Shown here one piece after another: positions 1-11,200 of a stretch of 64,000 nucleotides of DNA. The stretch is taken from NCBI GenBank assembly GCA_017411385.1, contig JAFQQF010000013.1, forward strand, positions 1-64,000, given 5' to 3'. The DNA comes from Ruminococcus sp. (GTDB taxonomy: Bacteria > Bacillota > Clostridia > Oscillospirales > Acutalibacteraceae). The first letter of the stretch is position 1. Each line of letters begins with the position of its first letter. A program made the position numbers and the translations under genes. The notes below the pieces were generated by a model. That model did not search any database, had not been told where the DNA came from, and saw nothing but the letters and a program-made list of their open reading frames with translations.

Positions 1-3000
1 CTGCTCCTCCTTCTCCAATTGCAATTGTGAAGCCTGTTCCACCGGATACTTCTATCTGAAGCTTACCGGTTGTTGCAGGTGCTACGGGAGTTGCATTCTT
101 CTTGTAGGTTGCCTTTACTGTGATGTCACCTGTTACCTCTGCAAAGTCTGTATCCCAGCCTGTGAAGGTGTAACCGTCTACTGCAGGTGCTTCAGGTGCT
201 GTTGCTGCTGCGCCGTACTCTACTGTCTGTGTGTCAAGTACTGCGCCGTCCTTATCAAGGAAGGTTACGGTGTAATATACTGTGTTCTTTTCATAGATTG
301 CTGTTACTATTGTATCAGCTTCGATAGCGCTAAAGTCCTTATCCCACTTGATGAAGGTATATCCTTCCCTTTCAGGTATCTCGGGCGCTTTTGCTGCCTC
401 TCCGTATGCTACCTGCTGGGTTGCTATGAATTTTCCGCTGTCGTCTATGAAAGTGACGGAATATGTTCTTGGAGCTTCAGCCTTTTCATACTGTGCAATA
501 AGAATCATATCTGATGTAACATTATCAAAGCTTTCGCTCCAGCCGGTAAATGTATATCCTTCTCTCTCGGGGGTAGCGGGAGCCTCTGCTGAAGCGCCTT
601 CCACAACATACTGAGAGCTGATTACATCGCCATTGAAATCTACAAACACAACTGAATACTTTGTTTCTGCACTTTCTGCTTTAGCTGTGAGTGTATGGTT
701 TATTGTATCAAGCGTGAATGTTACAATGCTCTTTTCTTTAAGAGTTATGCTCTGATTTGTGCCTAATGGCCACTCCATTGAATAATCAGCATTTGCTGCT
801 TTATATTCATAAGTGCCGGCATCAAGGGTAAATACTGCTGTGTAGATGCCGTTTTCACCCTTTGTCATTGCATCTGTTGTCTGCCAAGAGTTGAACTCTC
901 CACGCAGATAATAAATTTGTGCTGTATGCTCATATACAGCTGTTATTGTTAGATTTTCTGTAACAACAGAAAAGTCCTTGTCCCATCCTGTGAAGGTATA
1001 GTCGTCAACTGCGGGTGCTTCGGGAGCTGCTGCTGCTGTGCCATACTCAACAGTCTGAGTATCGATTGTGTTACCTTCCTTATCTTTGAAAGTAACTGTA
1101 TAAGTATTCACTGTTGCCTCATAAACAGCAGTTACAACTGTATCCTCTGTGATACTTGTCAGGTCCTTATCCCAGCCTGTGAAGGTGTATGTGTACTGAG
1201 CATCGGACTTCATTGTGGGATTCTCGGGAATGTTAGCAGCTGGCTTGCCTGACTCAACCTTTTCATTGCCTAAGTAGTTGCCGTCAGCGTTCAGGTAAAT
1301 AACCGTAAAGTAGTCTACCTCGGGTGTTGCAAGCTGTCCCAAAAGAACACCGTTAGAGTCAAATACATAGCTGACTCCATCGATATCGTTCACACCTGTG
1401 ACCATTCTGCCAAGATATGTTTCATCTGTGGGATGGAGGTAGTAGGTGTTACCGCCTATCTCCTGCCAACCTGTGAGCATTTTTCCGTCCTCACCAAGAT
1501 AGTATGTATATCCGGAGGTTGAGGAAGTCACCCAGCCGGTGAGCATCTGGCCGTAGTGCTTATCCATATCATCCTCAAAGAAATACCAGCTACCGTCAAG
1601 CTCAGCCCAACCTATAGTCATTTCACCTTCATCATTGAAGTAATACTCGTAGCCTGTCTTGGGAGATGTAAACCAGCCTGTGACCATAGTGCCGTCTTCT
1701 GTGCTGAAGTAATACCACTTATTGCCGAAGGTCACAAAGCCTGTCTGCATTGCACCTGTAGACTCATCAAAGTAGAAATACTCTCCGTCCACATACTGGA
1801 ATCCCTTGAGGATTGCTCCATCTGCGGCAGTACGATATACCGAGCCGTCGGCAAGTGTCAGCCAACCGCCTCTGAAGAGAGCTTTTGAATCAGGGAAGAA
1901 ATAGTAAAGTGTGCCGTCAATAGTCTGGAATCCGCTTACAGCATAGCCATTTGCATCCAGATAATATCTTGCTCCACTGATGGGCTCGTCAATCCATCCT
2001 GAATATACAAATGTACCATCGCCCATCTGATACTTGAAGCCGTTTTCATCCTGATACCACATACCATTGGTAACAAGTGCACCGCTTGAATCAAAGTAAT
2101 ACCAGTGTCCGTCAATATATCTGTGGCCTGTGAGCATAGCATTGGAATTGGGGTCCAGATAATAGGTCTTGCCTGCATCCTCTACCCATCCGCTTACTGC
2201 ATAGCCGTTTGCATCCAGATAGTACCACGCATTGTTGGAAGAATCCAAAAGCCAGCCTGCTCCTGCATATGTACCGTCAGAATACCTATATCTGAATCCA
2301 TAATCATCCTGAACCCATGAAGCACTCAGGTTGGGAGTTGCTGTTGCTGTGTAGTTATTGAAGCCATAAGTCTTGACGATAGTGGGATAATCCTTATAGC
2401 AAACGTTTGCGTCAAATGTACCTGCGTTTGCAATTACATACTCAAAGGTATACTGATACATACCGTACTTCTTGCTGAATTCAAGGTCGTAGTTTGCGTG
2501 ATTCTGACTCTTTATGGGATATGTAACCCATCCCTCATACTTACTGCTGATGCCTGAAGAATCTACCCAACCCTGCTCAAACCAGCTCTTGTAGGTATAC
2601 ATACCTGTCAGATAACCGCCACTTGATACAGTATCAAGGAAGGCTTTACAAATCTGTGCTGATAATGTGCCGCCTATACCCTCCTGTGTGGGGTCCTCAA
2701 AGTCCATATAGATAGGATATTCAAACTGCTTACCCTCAATATAGCTCAGACACTTTTGTGCATCACTTACAGCACTTGCGGCATCAAGTGCATAGGAATA
2801 GAAGTATGCACCTACATCAAGACCAAGACGCTTACACTCGTTATAGTACATATCAAACATAGGATCTTCACCCTTGTTTGTTGAACCGCAACGCATGATT
2901 ACAAAGTCAATTCCTGCAGCCTTTACTGCAGCAAGATTCAGTTTCAGGGTAGTCCAGTCATCACCGTTGTTCCACTTAGAGATATCAATACCATGAGCCT

Positions 3001-4759
3001 GAACCACGCCTGTGCCATCAGAAGGCATTCCGCCTGTATAGCTTGAATATCCTCCACCTACATTAGGCGTTTGTGTATCTTCGATAACAGAGCCTTCTAC
3101 AAGCACACCATTTTTATCAAAGGTACAAGTAGAACCGTTAATATCCACTGTGGTATTCTCTACTCTTGCACCGCTTGAGTCAAAATAGAAATAGTGTCCG
3201 TCTTCCTCTACCCAACCGGTCTGCATAGCACCGTTTGAGTCTGTATAGTACCATTTATCGCCAATAAAAAGCCAACCTGACAGCATTGCACCACTGTTTG
3301 GATCAAAGTAATACCATGCGTCACCAATCTTCTGCCAACCTCTGACAGAGTATCCGTTTGCATCGATGTAGTATCTTACATAATTGTTTTGTGCATCATC
3401 AAGCCAACAATTTGCCGCATATGTACCGTCAACATAGCGATATCTGTATCCCAAGCCGTCGTATTCCCATGAGCCATCACACAGATAGCCGTCATTATTG
3501 AAGTAGTACCATCTGCCGTCAATAAATCTGTGACCTGTAAGCATAGCGTTGGAATTGGGGTCAAGGTAGAAGGTACCTGTTGAAAGATACAGCCAACCGC
3601 TCTGTGCGTAGCCGTTGGCACCGATATAATACCAAGCCTGATTTTCAGGGTCCTGAAGCCAGCCCTGAGATGCATATGAGCCGTCAGACCACTTATATTT
3701 GTAGCCTGTGCCGTCATATTCCCATGAGCCTGACAGTGCACCGCTTGAGTAAAGCTGAATTATACGGCTTGAGTTGTTTTCAACCCAGCCTGTAACAGTG
3801 CTGCCGTTTACATCTGTAAATGTACCGAAAAGTCTATTGTTGGAGCCTACCTTTGTAATCTCAAACATAGAGAATCTGGGAATGGTAGTAAATGCAGAGG
3901 TTGTTGTTTCAGAGGAGTAGATATACTTTGCGGCGTTAGCAATATAAAGACCGGGGGTGGGGTTAGCACCGCTGTAGTCTACTTTGTTAACGGAGCTGTT
4001 AGAAGCATAGGGCAGTCTGCCGTAGCCGTAAAGATATGAGCTTGAAAGTGAGTAGCTCTTGAAGTATACACCGCCGCCGTTGGTCTCAAGGCCTGATGCG
4101 TCACTGGTGTTACCCTCTACTGTATAAAGCACACCGTTCTTTACATAAAGGCAGATACCTATATGAGAAGGAGATGATGAGCTCTTGAAGAAAACAAGGT
4201 CGCCATACTGAGGCGTATAGGAACCACCCATACCTGCACTGTATGAGAAGTAGCCGGCACCTTTGAGCTGATTAACCCACATTGCACAGCTGATTTCCTT
4301 CCAGATATATCTGTAGTCGCCTGAGTGATTACGTGCTAGTGATGAGTAGGTTGCGTGGTCAGTACAACGGGACTGATAAAGACACCATGATACAAAGGAC
4401 GCACACCAAGGGTAGTCAGAGCCGCCGTAGCCTAGACCTAAATCACCCATATTGTAGCTCATCTCAACATAGTTGGCTCCGCCGGAAATCTCGCCTGAGA
4501 AGTAGCCGTTAGCGGCACCCTCCTGATAACCCAGCTGAGATAGAGCTATGGCGATAAGGTCTGATCTGTTATCGCCTGTGATAGGCACTCTCTGATAATT
4601 TCTATAGTATCTGCTGCCTGCATAGGAAGCAGAAGGTCCTGACTGAGCACCGTTTCTGTAGGTCGCTGCCGATACCGTGAAATTGAAAATACAAAAGCAT
4701 GATATAAGCATCAGAACCGACAAGAAAGCAGAGAGCGTTCTCACGAACTTGTTCTTCAT
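1..4759 (-). CDS. Secreted modular peptidoglycan hydrolase (CHAP + GH25 lysozyme + wall-binding repeats + InlB repeats), C-terminus cut by window edge
   Basis: The frame is open from an ATG at 4759, with GGAG nine bases upstream, to base 1, giving at least 1586 residues. A signal peptide comes first. Residues about 80-215 form a CHAP amidase/endopeptidase domain with the PWCASFVSWC active-site stretch. Choline/glucan-binding-type repeats of the GWxxxxGxWYYFD kind occupy about 330-570 and 810-1140. Between them, at about 584-790, lies a GH25 muramidase domain that starts AHGIDISKWN and carries the acidic DFEDP motif. The tail holds InlB B-repeats around one GxFNxW sandwich module. The visible end (TTGKLQIEV...GTGFTIAI) matches the start of the C-terminal domain of the protein at 57192-64000, so roughly 400 more residues may lie outside. 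It probably acts in wall turnover or kills competitors. The domain calls are firm; the biological role is inferred. Confidence 0.93.
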   Translation of the reverse strand, partial: MKNKFVRTLSAFLSVLMLISCFCIFNFTVSAATYRNGAQSGPSASYAGSRYYRNYQRVPITGDNRSDLIAIALSQLGYQEGAANGYFSGEISGGANYVEMSYNMGDLGLGYGGSDYPWCASFVSWCLYQSRCTDHATYSSLARNHSGDYRYIWKEISCAMWVNQLKGAGYFSYSAGMGGSYTPQYGDLVFFKSSSSPSHIGICLYVKNGVLYTVEGNTSDASGLETNGGGVYFKSYSLSSSYLYGYGRLPYASNSSVNKVDYSGANPTPGLYIANAAKYIYSSETTTSAFTTIPRFSMFEITKVGSNNRLFGTFTDVNGSTVTGWVENNSSRIIQLYSSGALSGSWEYDGTGYKYKWSDGSYASQGWLQDPENQAWYYIGANGYAQSGWLYLSTGTFYLDPNSNAMLTGHRFIDGRWYYFNNDGYLCDGSWEYDGLGYRYRYVDGTYAANCWLDDAQNNYVRYYIDANGYSVRGWQKIGDAWYYFDPNSGAMLSGWLFIGDKWYYTDSNGAMQTGWVEEDGHYFYFDSSGARVENTTVDINGSTCTFDKNGVLVEGSVIEDTQTPNVGGGYSSYTGGMPSDGTGVVQAHGIDISKWNNGDDWTTLKLNLAAVKAAGIDFVIMRCGSTNKGEDPMFDMYYNECKRLGLDVGAYFYSYALDAASAVSDAQKCLSYIEGKQFEYPIYMDFEDPTQEGIGGTLSAQICKAFLDTVSSGGYLTGMYTYKSWFEQGWVDSSGISSKYEGWVTYPIKSQNHANYDLEFSKKYGMYQYTFEYVIANAGTFDANVCYKDYPTIVKTYGFNNYTATATPNLSASWVQDDYGFRYRYSDGTYAGAGWLLDSSNNAWYYLDANGYAVSGWVEDAGKTYYLDPNSNAMLTGHRYIDGHWYYFDSSGALVTNGMWYQDENGFKYQMGDGTFVYSGWIDEPISGARYYLDANGYAVSGFQTIDGTLYYFFPDSKALFRGGWLTLADGSVYRTAADGAILKGFQYVDGEYFYFDESTGAMQTGFVTFGNKWYYFSTEDGTMVTGWFTSPKTGYEYYFNDEGEMTIGWAELDGSWYFFEDDMDKHYGQMLTGWVTSSTSGYTYYLGEDGKMLTGWQEIGGNTYYLHPTDETYLGRMVTGVNDIDGVSYVFDSNGVLLGQLATPEVDYFTVIYLNADGNYLGNEKVESGKPAANIPENPTMKSDAQYTYTFTGWDKDLTSITEDTVVTAVYEATVNTYTVTFKDKEGNTIDTQTVEYGTAAAAPEAPAVDDYTFTGWDKDFSVVTENLTITAVYEHTAQIYYLRGEFNSWQTTDAMTKGENGIYTAVFTLDAGTYEYKAANADYSMEWPLGTNQSITLKEKSIVTFTLDTINHTLTAKAESAETKYSVVFVDFNGDVISSQYVVEGASAEAPATPEREGYTFTGWSESFDNVTSDMILIAQYEKAEAPRTYSVTFIDDSGKFIATQQVAYGEAAKAPEIPEREGYTFIKWDKDFSAIEADTIVTAIYEKNTVYYTVTFLDKDGAVLDTQTVEYGAAATAPEAPAVDGYTFTGWDTDFAEVTGDITVKATYKKNATPVAPATTGKLQIEVSGGTGFTIAIGEGGA

Positions 4760-4852
4760 AATGGTCACTCCTTTTGTTGTTTTATTTAACCCTTTACACA
4801 ATAATTACACATCGCAATTCTATATGTAAATATTTATTTCGAGTACATTTTT

Positions 4853-4886
4853 AAAAAGAGCAACAGTGGATTTCTGCTGCTCTTTT
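4853..4886 (-). terminator. Rho-independent terminator after the 51-residue peptide gene
   Basis: The arms AAAAGAGCAACAG and CTGCTGCTCTTTT pair around a short loop. Read on the minus strand, the stem is followed by a T-rich stretch. It lies between the small peptide gene and the lysozyme gene and separates their transcripts. Confidence 0.75.
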
Positions 4887-4991
4887 CAAAAGTTAAAGGT
4901 TCAATACTGAATATAGCAATATCTTTGCAGATAATATCACATTTACACTAAATTCATCTGTCAAAACAAACCATATAGCCTTGAATGTGCG

Positions 4992-5147
4992 TTACCATCC
5001 GTAGTCAATAAAATCGCTCTCAGCATCACCCAACTGATCCTCAGGAGCCTCAGTTGCTGTTGTTTCAGTAGTCGCAGAAGCTCTTATATGGTCTTCTGCT
5101 TTAAAAAATATGATTTCTATCTCAGGTTCTTTATAAATCATCTTCAT
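4992..5147 (-). CDS. 51-residue peptide with an acidic, Thr-rich tail, function unknown
   Basis: An ATG at 5147 is preceded by AAGAGGTGATG, and the frame closes with TAA at 4992. The peptide starts MKMIYKEPEIEIIFFKAEDH, continues into an ATTETTATEAPED stretch and ends DFIDYGW. It has no hydrophobic signal segment and no Cys. The N-terminal pattern (MK-x-Y-x-x-P-E-h-E-h-h-x-F-x-x-x-D) resembles short hypothetical proteins that recur in gut Clostridia beside surface or peptide-export genes; that resemblance is from memory and has not been searched. It begins 61 bases after the metallophosphatase gene stops, with no terminator between them, so co-transcription is likely. It could be a ribosomal-peptide precursor, but no maturation enzyme is nearby. 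Confidence 0.6.
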   Translation of the reverse strand: MKMIYKEPEIEIIFFKAEDHIRASATTETTATEAPEDQLGDAESDFIDYGW

Positions 5148-5208
5148 TATTAACATCACCTCTTAAGATTGGTATAGAACAGAATACTCGGTTGCAAATA
5201 AACCGATG

Positions 5209-8200
5209 TTAATTAGTTTTTTCGCTCAAATTATAGTCAATATAATTATCGCTTACTACCCAATTGCTTTCTCCGTTTTCAACTACTCTTATAGCTGCAA
5301 AAGCAAACAAGCGTAGCTTTTCAAGCTGAGCTTTCTTGAAGGTAGTGGTAAACTGAATACGATTCTTTGTAGTGAGATAAACTTCATTTTCACCATAATC
5401 CGAAGCATTGTCCTGCTTTGCAACAACCTTGTATTTGAAGCCGTTTGCAACAAAAGTAACAGAATCATCAGTTACTTCGAGGCTTTCGCCTTCATCAACG
5501 GTTTTCTCAACAGTCACTTCTACGGATTTTCCTGTAATGACACCATGGTTCTGTGCATTATCAACAATTTGCTCAACACCCGCTCTCAGCTGAGCAAGCT
5601 GCTCATCGCTGATATTGTCTGCATCAAAGGCATCGTTCTTTACGTTCACATAAACAACAGCCACATCCTTGATGCCGTCACCTACTTCTGCATAATCTCC
5701 TCCAACATGGAAGTTATCGGGATAGCCGTAAGGATTCATAATGGTGTTGAGTCGTACATACTCAACGCTGTTGCCGTTGTTATCAGCTAACGAGAAGAAG
5801 TCGGGCTGATTCTTGGTTACAGTAACACCGGTGCTGATTGCATTTTCACCGTAAATAGCATAAAGTGTTGTGTCGCCTGCAATTCTGTAGCTGTAATCAA
5901 TATCAGTAGATGCAATCTTAGTTCCCTCAGCATCAAATGCCCAATACAAGAATTTGAGAGTTTTTGCTTCGCTATTTGCACCTATCATACTAACAGTTTC
6001 AGCGGTTGTTACAGTTTTACCGTTTACAGCAGGGATATTGTATTTATCCAGGTAATTGGTGCCATCGTTGTAACCCTGATTATCAGAATCCTCAACTCTG
6101 TTACCAAAGCGCTGATTGTAATAACCTGTTAATACATCGCAGGAATCAACAGCAACATAGAGATCTGTTCCTGCTACAGGAGCTACTGAATTTGCATTTC
6201 CGTTCTTTGCACTGTATACAGTCACAGTCTGTTCGGCAGGTCTGTTATACATCCAAGAGGTAATTTCATTACCATCCTCGGATATATCAACCCAATTCTC
6301 ACCGCCGGTCTGAACCTGTCCATACTGGTTGGTGTGATATGGGGTTTCCTCATAATATTCGCCTGTGTGTAAATTTATAATCTTTTTCATTTCCTCTACA
6401 GCTTGCTCCTGACTTAGCCACAGATAGTAGTCATCAAGGAAATTGTTCACGCCGGAGAACTTTCCGCTTACCAAAGCATTGCCAGCCTCAGCAATCATAG
6501 CCTCTGTATCCCTCTGGGAATGCTCATCATCAACAAACTTGATGTCTGTTCCATAGAACTTATGAACATAAACCTGAGGTTCCGATCCCATATCTGCCGG
6601 CATACCGTTTACAACCTCTCGGTCATAATACTTGATGCTGACTGATACCTGCTCAACTGTATTAACAAAGGTAACGTTGGAAATGTCGTCCTCCACAACG
6701 GGAATGTAAGAGGATGCCGTACAGGAAACCATGTGTTCCTGCTGTATGGGCATATTGCCGATTTCTGTATTATCAAGGAAGGTACGCACACCCTTTACAA
6801 CACAGGGGTCGATAATCTCTGTTACCGTATACTGGGTATAAACATCAAGGTCTTTAAACACAGCCTTCTGACCGCCCTTGAGTTTAATAGTATTACCCTG
6901 TTCAACCTTAAGGTTAGCATTTACAACTGTGTTTGTATCTGTATCAACAACATCGTAAGTATATGTACCGCTTGTGAGGATGTCGCCGTCTGATGTATAG
7001 CCTGTGATAACAAATGTATAATCAGAATTGTCCTTGCCTGTAATGTCGTTGCCCTGTGCATCTACTACCTGCTTTTCTACCTCAAAGCCTGAGGAAGGAA
7101 GAGTTTCCATATTGAAGTAAATATCACAGAAGGAACGGGAGCCGCCACGTTCAAGATAGAAGAATTTGAGGGTATGTCTTGTGCCGTTTGCAAAGGTGTT
7201 ACCTTCAAATATATCCTCGTTGAGAGTTGAACCTGCAAGGATACTGTTGCTGTCCTCGGCACTTGCCTCTGCGTAAGCAGCCTCAAACTTTTCTCTGATA
7301 GTAGATGACTCGGATGTATCAATACCTACAGCGGGATAGCAGGACTCGTCTGTGGGGTGAGCAACGTTACCTGTTGCAAAGTTGATGGTAGCCATCTGTG
7401 CACCGTGAGTACCTGCAACGTTGAGCACCAGAACATTGTCGATATAAACAAGCACGTCGTCGTCACCTGTGAAGTTGAACACCATATCCTGCAGGTTGCC
7501 GTTCATATCGCGAATCCGACCGTTGTTTGCAATCTCAAAGTCAAACTCCATGCTCATACCGAACCACAGGTTTGTCTCCTGGCTGTTTGTATAGCTTGCA
7601 CCGCGTGCATCAGCGTATGTATCGTTGTAATATGCAGGAATCTGAGGTGTATCCTGGTATTTCTCACTGTAACCTGTTCTGTCTGTTGTTGTGAACTCGT
7701 CAGGATATACAGGGTCTACAGGTGAGCCGAAAAGGCTGTCTGTAATATATTCACCTGAGATATTCTCAGCCTGCATATTGTGACCGTAGTTAAAGGGCAG
7801 GAAGTTTCTGTTGTAGGAGTTGTAGTCACGCAAAGACTTTCTCAGATATCTGTTATTAAAGAGAGAATTCTCACCGAAAGTATCAAGACGGGTACTCTTG
7901 ATAAGTGTATCGTAAATATCGTGATATGTAGTACCTGTGCTTGAATCGGTAAAGCTTGTATTCTCGCTATAATAGTAGTGGTAATAAGGACGGATTACAT
8001 AATCATAAATCTGGAATCTCTGCCCCTTAAGGGGCTGATATACGCCTGTCTCATAGAATTCGGATGTATCAAAGTATGCAGCGTTCATATATGAGCTGTA
8101 TACCATACCGCCTGCGGCAGCTTCCTTGAACATACCTGTACCAAAGCTGTCGCCAACGTCATAACGTACACTCTGATAGTAACCATCAGCGTAATTCTCA

Positions 8201-11200
8201 GCAGTAAGTACGTCGCTTCCGTCACCTGTTACATAAGTCATATCCTTGTCAAACAGGTACTTAAGGCTACCTGAGTCAGAGCCGAAAGCAGGGCTGTTTG
8301 TAAAGTCGCCGTAACGGCGGTCCCAGTCGTGGTATGTAACGTTGTTTACGTAGGGATAACCTGATGCATCAAGGGAGTTGAGCATAAGGGGTGTTGAGTC
8401 GTACTGGCTGGGATTACCGATGTTATCAACAGTAATCTTGTCAGAAGCCTTGTCAGCCTCGTTGAGAGTAGCTACACCGTCAACTACGTAATTTTCGTTC
8501 CATGCATCCTGATTAAACCACAGGATGTTGTCATTCTTAGAAGCATCAAAGGTGCTGACACCGTTCTCTCTGAACTTTCTTGCCTCTTTTGCAATATAGC
8601 TGTCGTTGTTGATGTACTTACCATAGTCAAACAAAGACATCTTGATGTTGTCCTGCTTTGCAATTCTGTCAAGGATTACACCTGCCTGAGCCATATCCTC
8701 TGTATTCATCAGCTTGTCGAGTTCTCCGAACCAGTGCTGGTTGTTGAACTCGTTAAGAGAAAGTATGTAGCCTGTATGCTGGGACTTCAGGTAGTAGTTA
8801 TCGTTGCTGTCCTTGTAGATATACCAACGGTAATATGAAGCATATTCACCATCTGTATAATCAGGATTGTCATAGTAATATCTTGTTGCTGTGAGAGCGT
8901 TTTCTACATTATTATCATCAGTAGGAATAGTTTCTTTATAATAACTGTATGAGCCACCATCAAGAGCATAGGGCACCTTGGGATTGGTCGCATCGTGAGT
9001 TGCGTTTGTCCAAGTATTTAAAATCACGTAGGAGCCGTCATCCTGACGCTCAAAATCCCAGAACTGACGAACAGAATAGCCCTTGTTATTCTTCTGCATA
9101 TACTCAGGATAGTATATAGTCATATCGTTACTTGAAACAAATCCCTGAGAATAGGAGTAGTCATCGGATGTTCTGTCAGTTGTAACATCGTCAGCGGGAA
9201 TAGTGAGCACGTATTCTGTGCCGTCCTTAACATAGCCGATATATGCACTGAAATCGTCGCCTAAGTTAAGAGGCTCACCGAGCTCCTCAGCAATCTCGTC
9301 GGATATTGTCTGGTTAGTAACGGTTACAGTGATTTTTTCTCTCTTTACAACCTCTGTATCGGTTGGCTTGGCAAAAACAGTAATGACCGCTGTACCAAGA
9401 CCTGTTGCTGTGAGGTTGCCCTCTTCATCCACTGCAACAATGTTCTTATCAGATGTTGCAAAGGTAACATCTCTGCCCTTAGTGCTTGTAAGGTACTCGT
9501 CCACTGTCTTTTCGTCGTCAACATTCAGTGTCATTGAGGATGCATTGATATCCTCATTGTAGAGCACATAGCAAGCAGAGGGAATCCACAAGCCGTTTTC
9601 AAAATCTCTGCCGAGGAATACAGTTTTGTCCTCGTATGTTCTTACGTAGAAGCCCTGAGAGCCTATCATATAAGTACCGTTGCCGAGATTGTAATCTGTC
9701 CAGAGATAGCCGACTGATGCTGTGTTAATTGCAACAGGAAGGTCATAGGAGCCTGCAAACATATTGTTCGGAGAGTTAATCTCCCAATGGCTGTGACCGC
9801 CAAGGAGGATAACGTTATTGTACTTGTTGAGAACCGCCTTGAGTGCATCAACGTTTGCAACGCCATCCCATTCCTGTCCTTCAAAGCTTCCTGCAACTGT
9901 ATCTTCAATTGACTGGTGAAGCATTACAAATACAGGCTTGCCTCCGTTTGCCTCGTTCTCTGCAAGCTGTGCATCAAGCCACTGAAGCTGTGGGTTTGAA
10001 AGCTCGGCATCGTTGCTGTTTGTTACAAGGTCCTTGCCGTAAAAAGCAGGGTTATCGCCTGCAAGGAAGATGTATTTATAGCCGTTTACATCTTTTGCAT
10101 AGTATGGCGCATCGGTTGTAATGTTTGCACCCAAATCGTTTGCATAGCTTACAAACTCTGTTATATTGCCGGGGTAAGAGTCGTGGTTACCCAGTGCTAC
10201 ATACATATCAGGCAAATCCTTGCCCTGTGCTGTTACAGAGGAGTAAATAGACTCAACTTCCTCATACTCTTCCTTAAGACCGTTGTTTGCAACATCGCCG
10301 TTAACGAAAATACCTGCACTTTCAGGGCTGTTTGCAGCGATATCATTGAGCATCTTCTCAAAATGCTCGTTATCATGGTCGTGATGCCAGCTGTTGATAA
10401 GATTTCTGCCGTCTGCAAACTGAGTTACCTTATTAGATGTGATATGAATATCGGAAACCATTTGGAACTCAGAGAGGATGCCCTCGTCAAGACCGCTGTA
10501 TGTAGCTGTGCCTGTGGGCAGAGAAATCTTGTAGCCCTGTGAACCTACCTTGTCTTCATTTACATAGCCGTAATAATCTGCCACACCGGGCTCTACTGCC
10601 TTGTTGTATGAAACATAAGCCATGAGGGACTGTGCACCCTCAGGGATAATGGTGTGGGTGTACATATCAAAGGAAACTACATTCTTCTTGATTCTTGCTT
10701 TTGCCAAAGCGGTATAGCCATCAAGGTGGGTGCCCTGTTCATCAGCCCAATACAGAGTAACATCTGTATTGTCGATAACGCCGTATCTGTCAGAGGCTAC
10801 CTCCAGCACAACTGTGCCGTTTGCAAAGCCGTCGTTCAAATCGTCAACTATATATACACCATTTGAGAAATGACCTTTTACGTCATCTTCAATGGTGAAA
10901 TCATAGTATGCCTGTATGTCTGTGTAGCCTGAATCACCGAATACGTATACTCTGTACTCACCGGGCTCAGATACTGTTAAGGGTCTGGAATCTGCATCAT
11001 TCCTTAAATCCTGAAAAACTACAGATACATTAGGATAGGTGCCAATGGAATACCATGAAAGAGAAGGATTCTCAGCACTGAAGCCCTTGTCAATGTCGGC
11101 CTTATTGTAAAGACCTACCCACGCACCATTTCCCACAGTGCAGGAGGTTGCAGTTACAATAATATCCTCGCCAAGACCGTATACTTCCTTGTCGGTATGT

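Noticed and set aside
1..4759. Non-coding or broken region, because short overlapping frames on the other strand look gene-like
   Set aside because: The minus frame is open over its whole length, has a ribosome site, signal peptide and two complete enzyme domains; the others are shadows.
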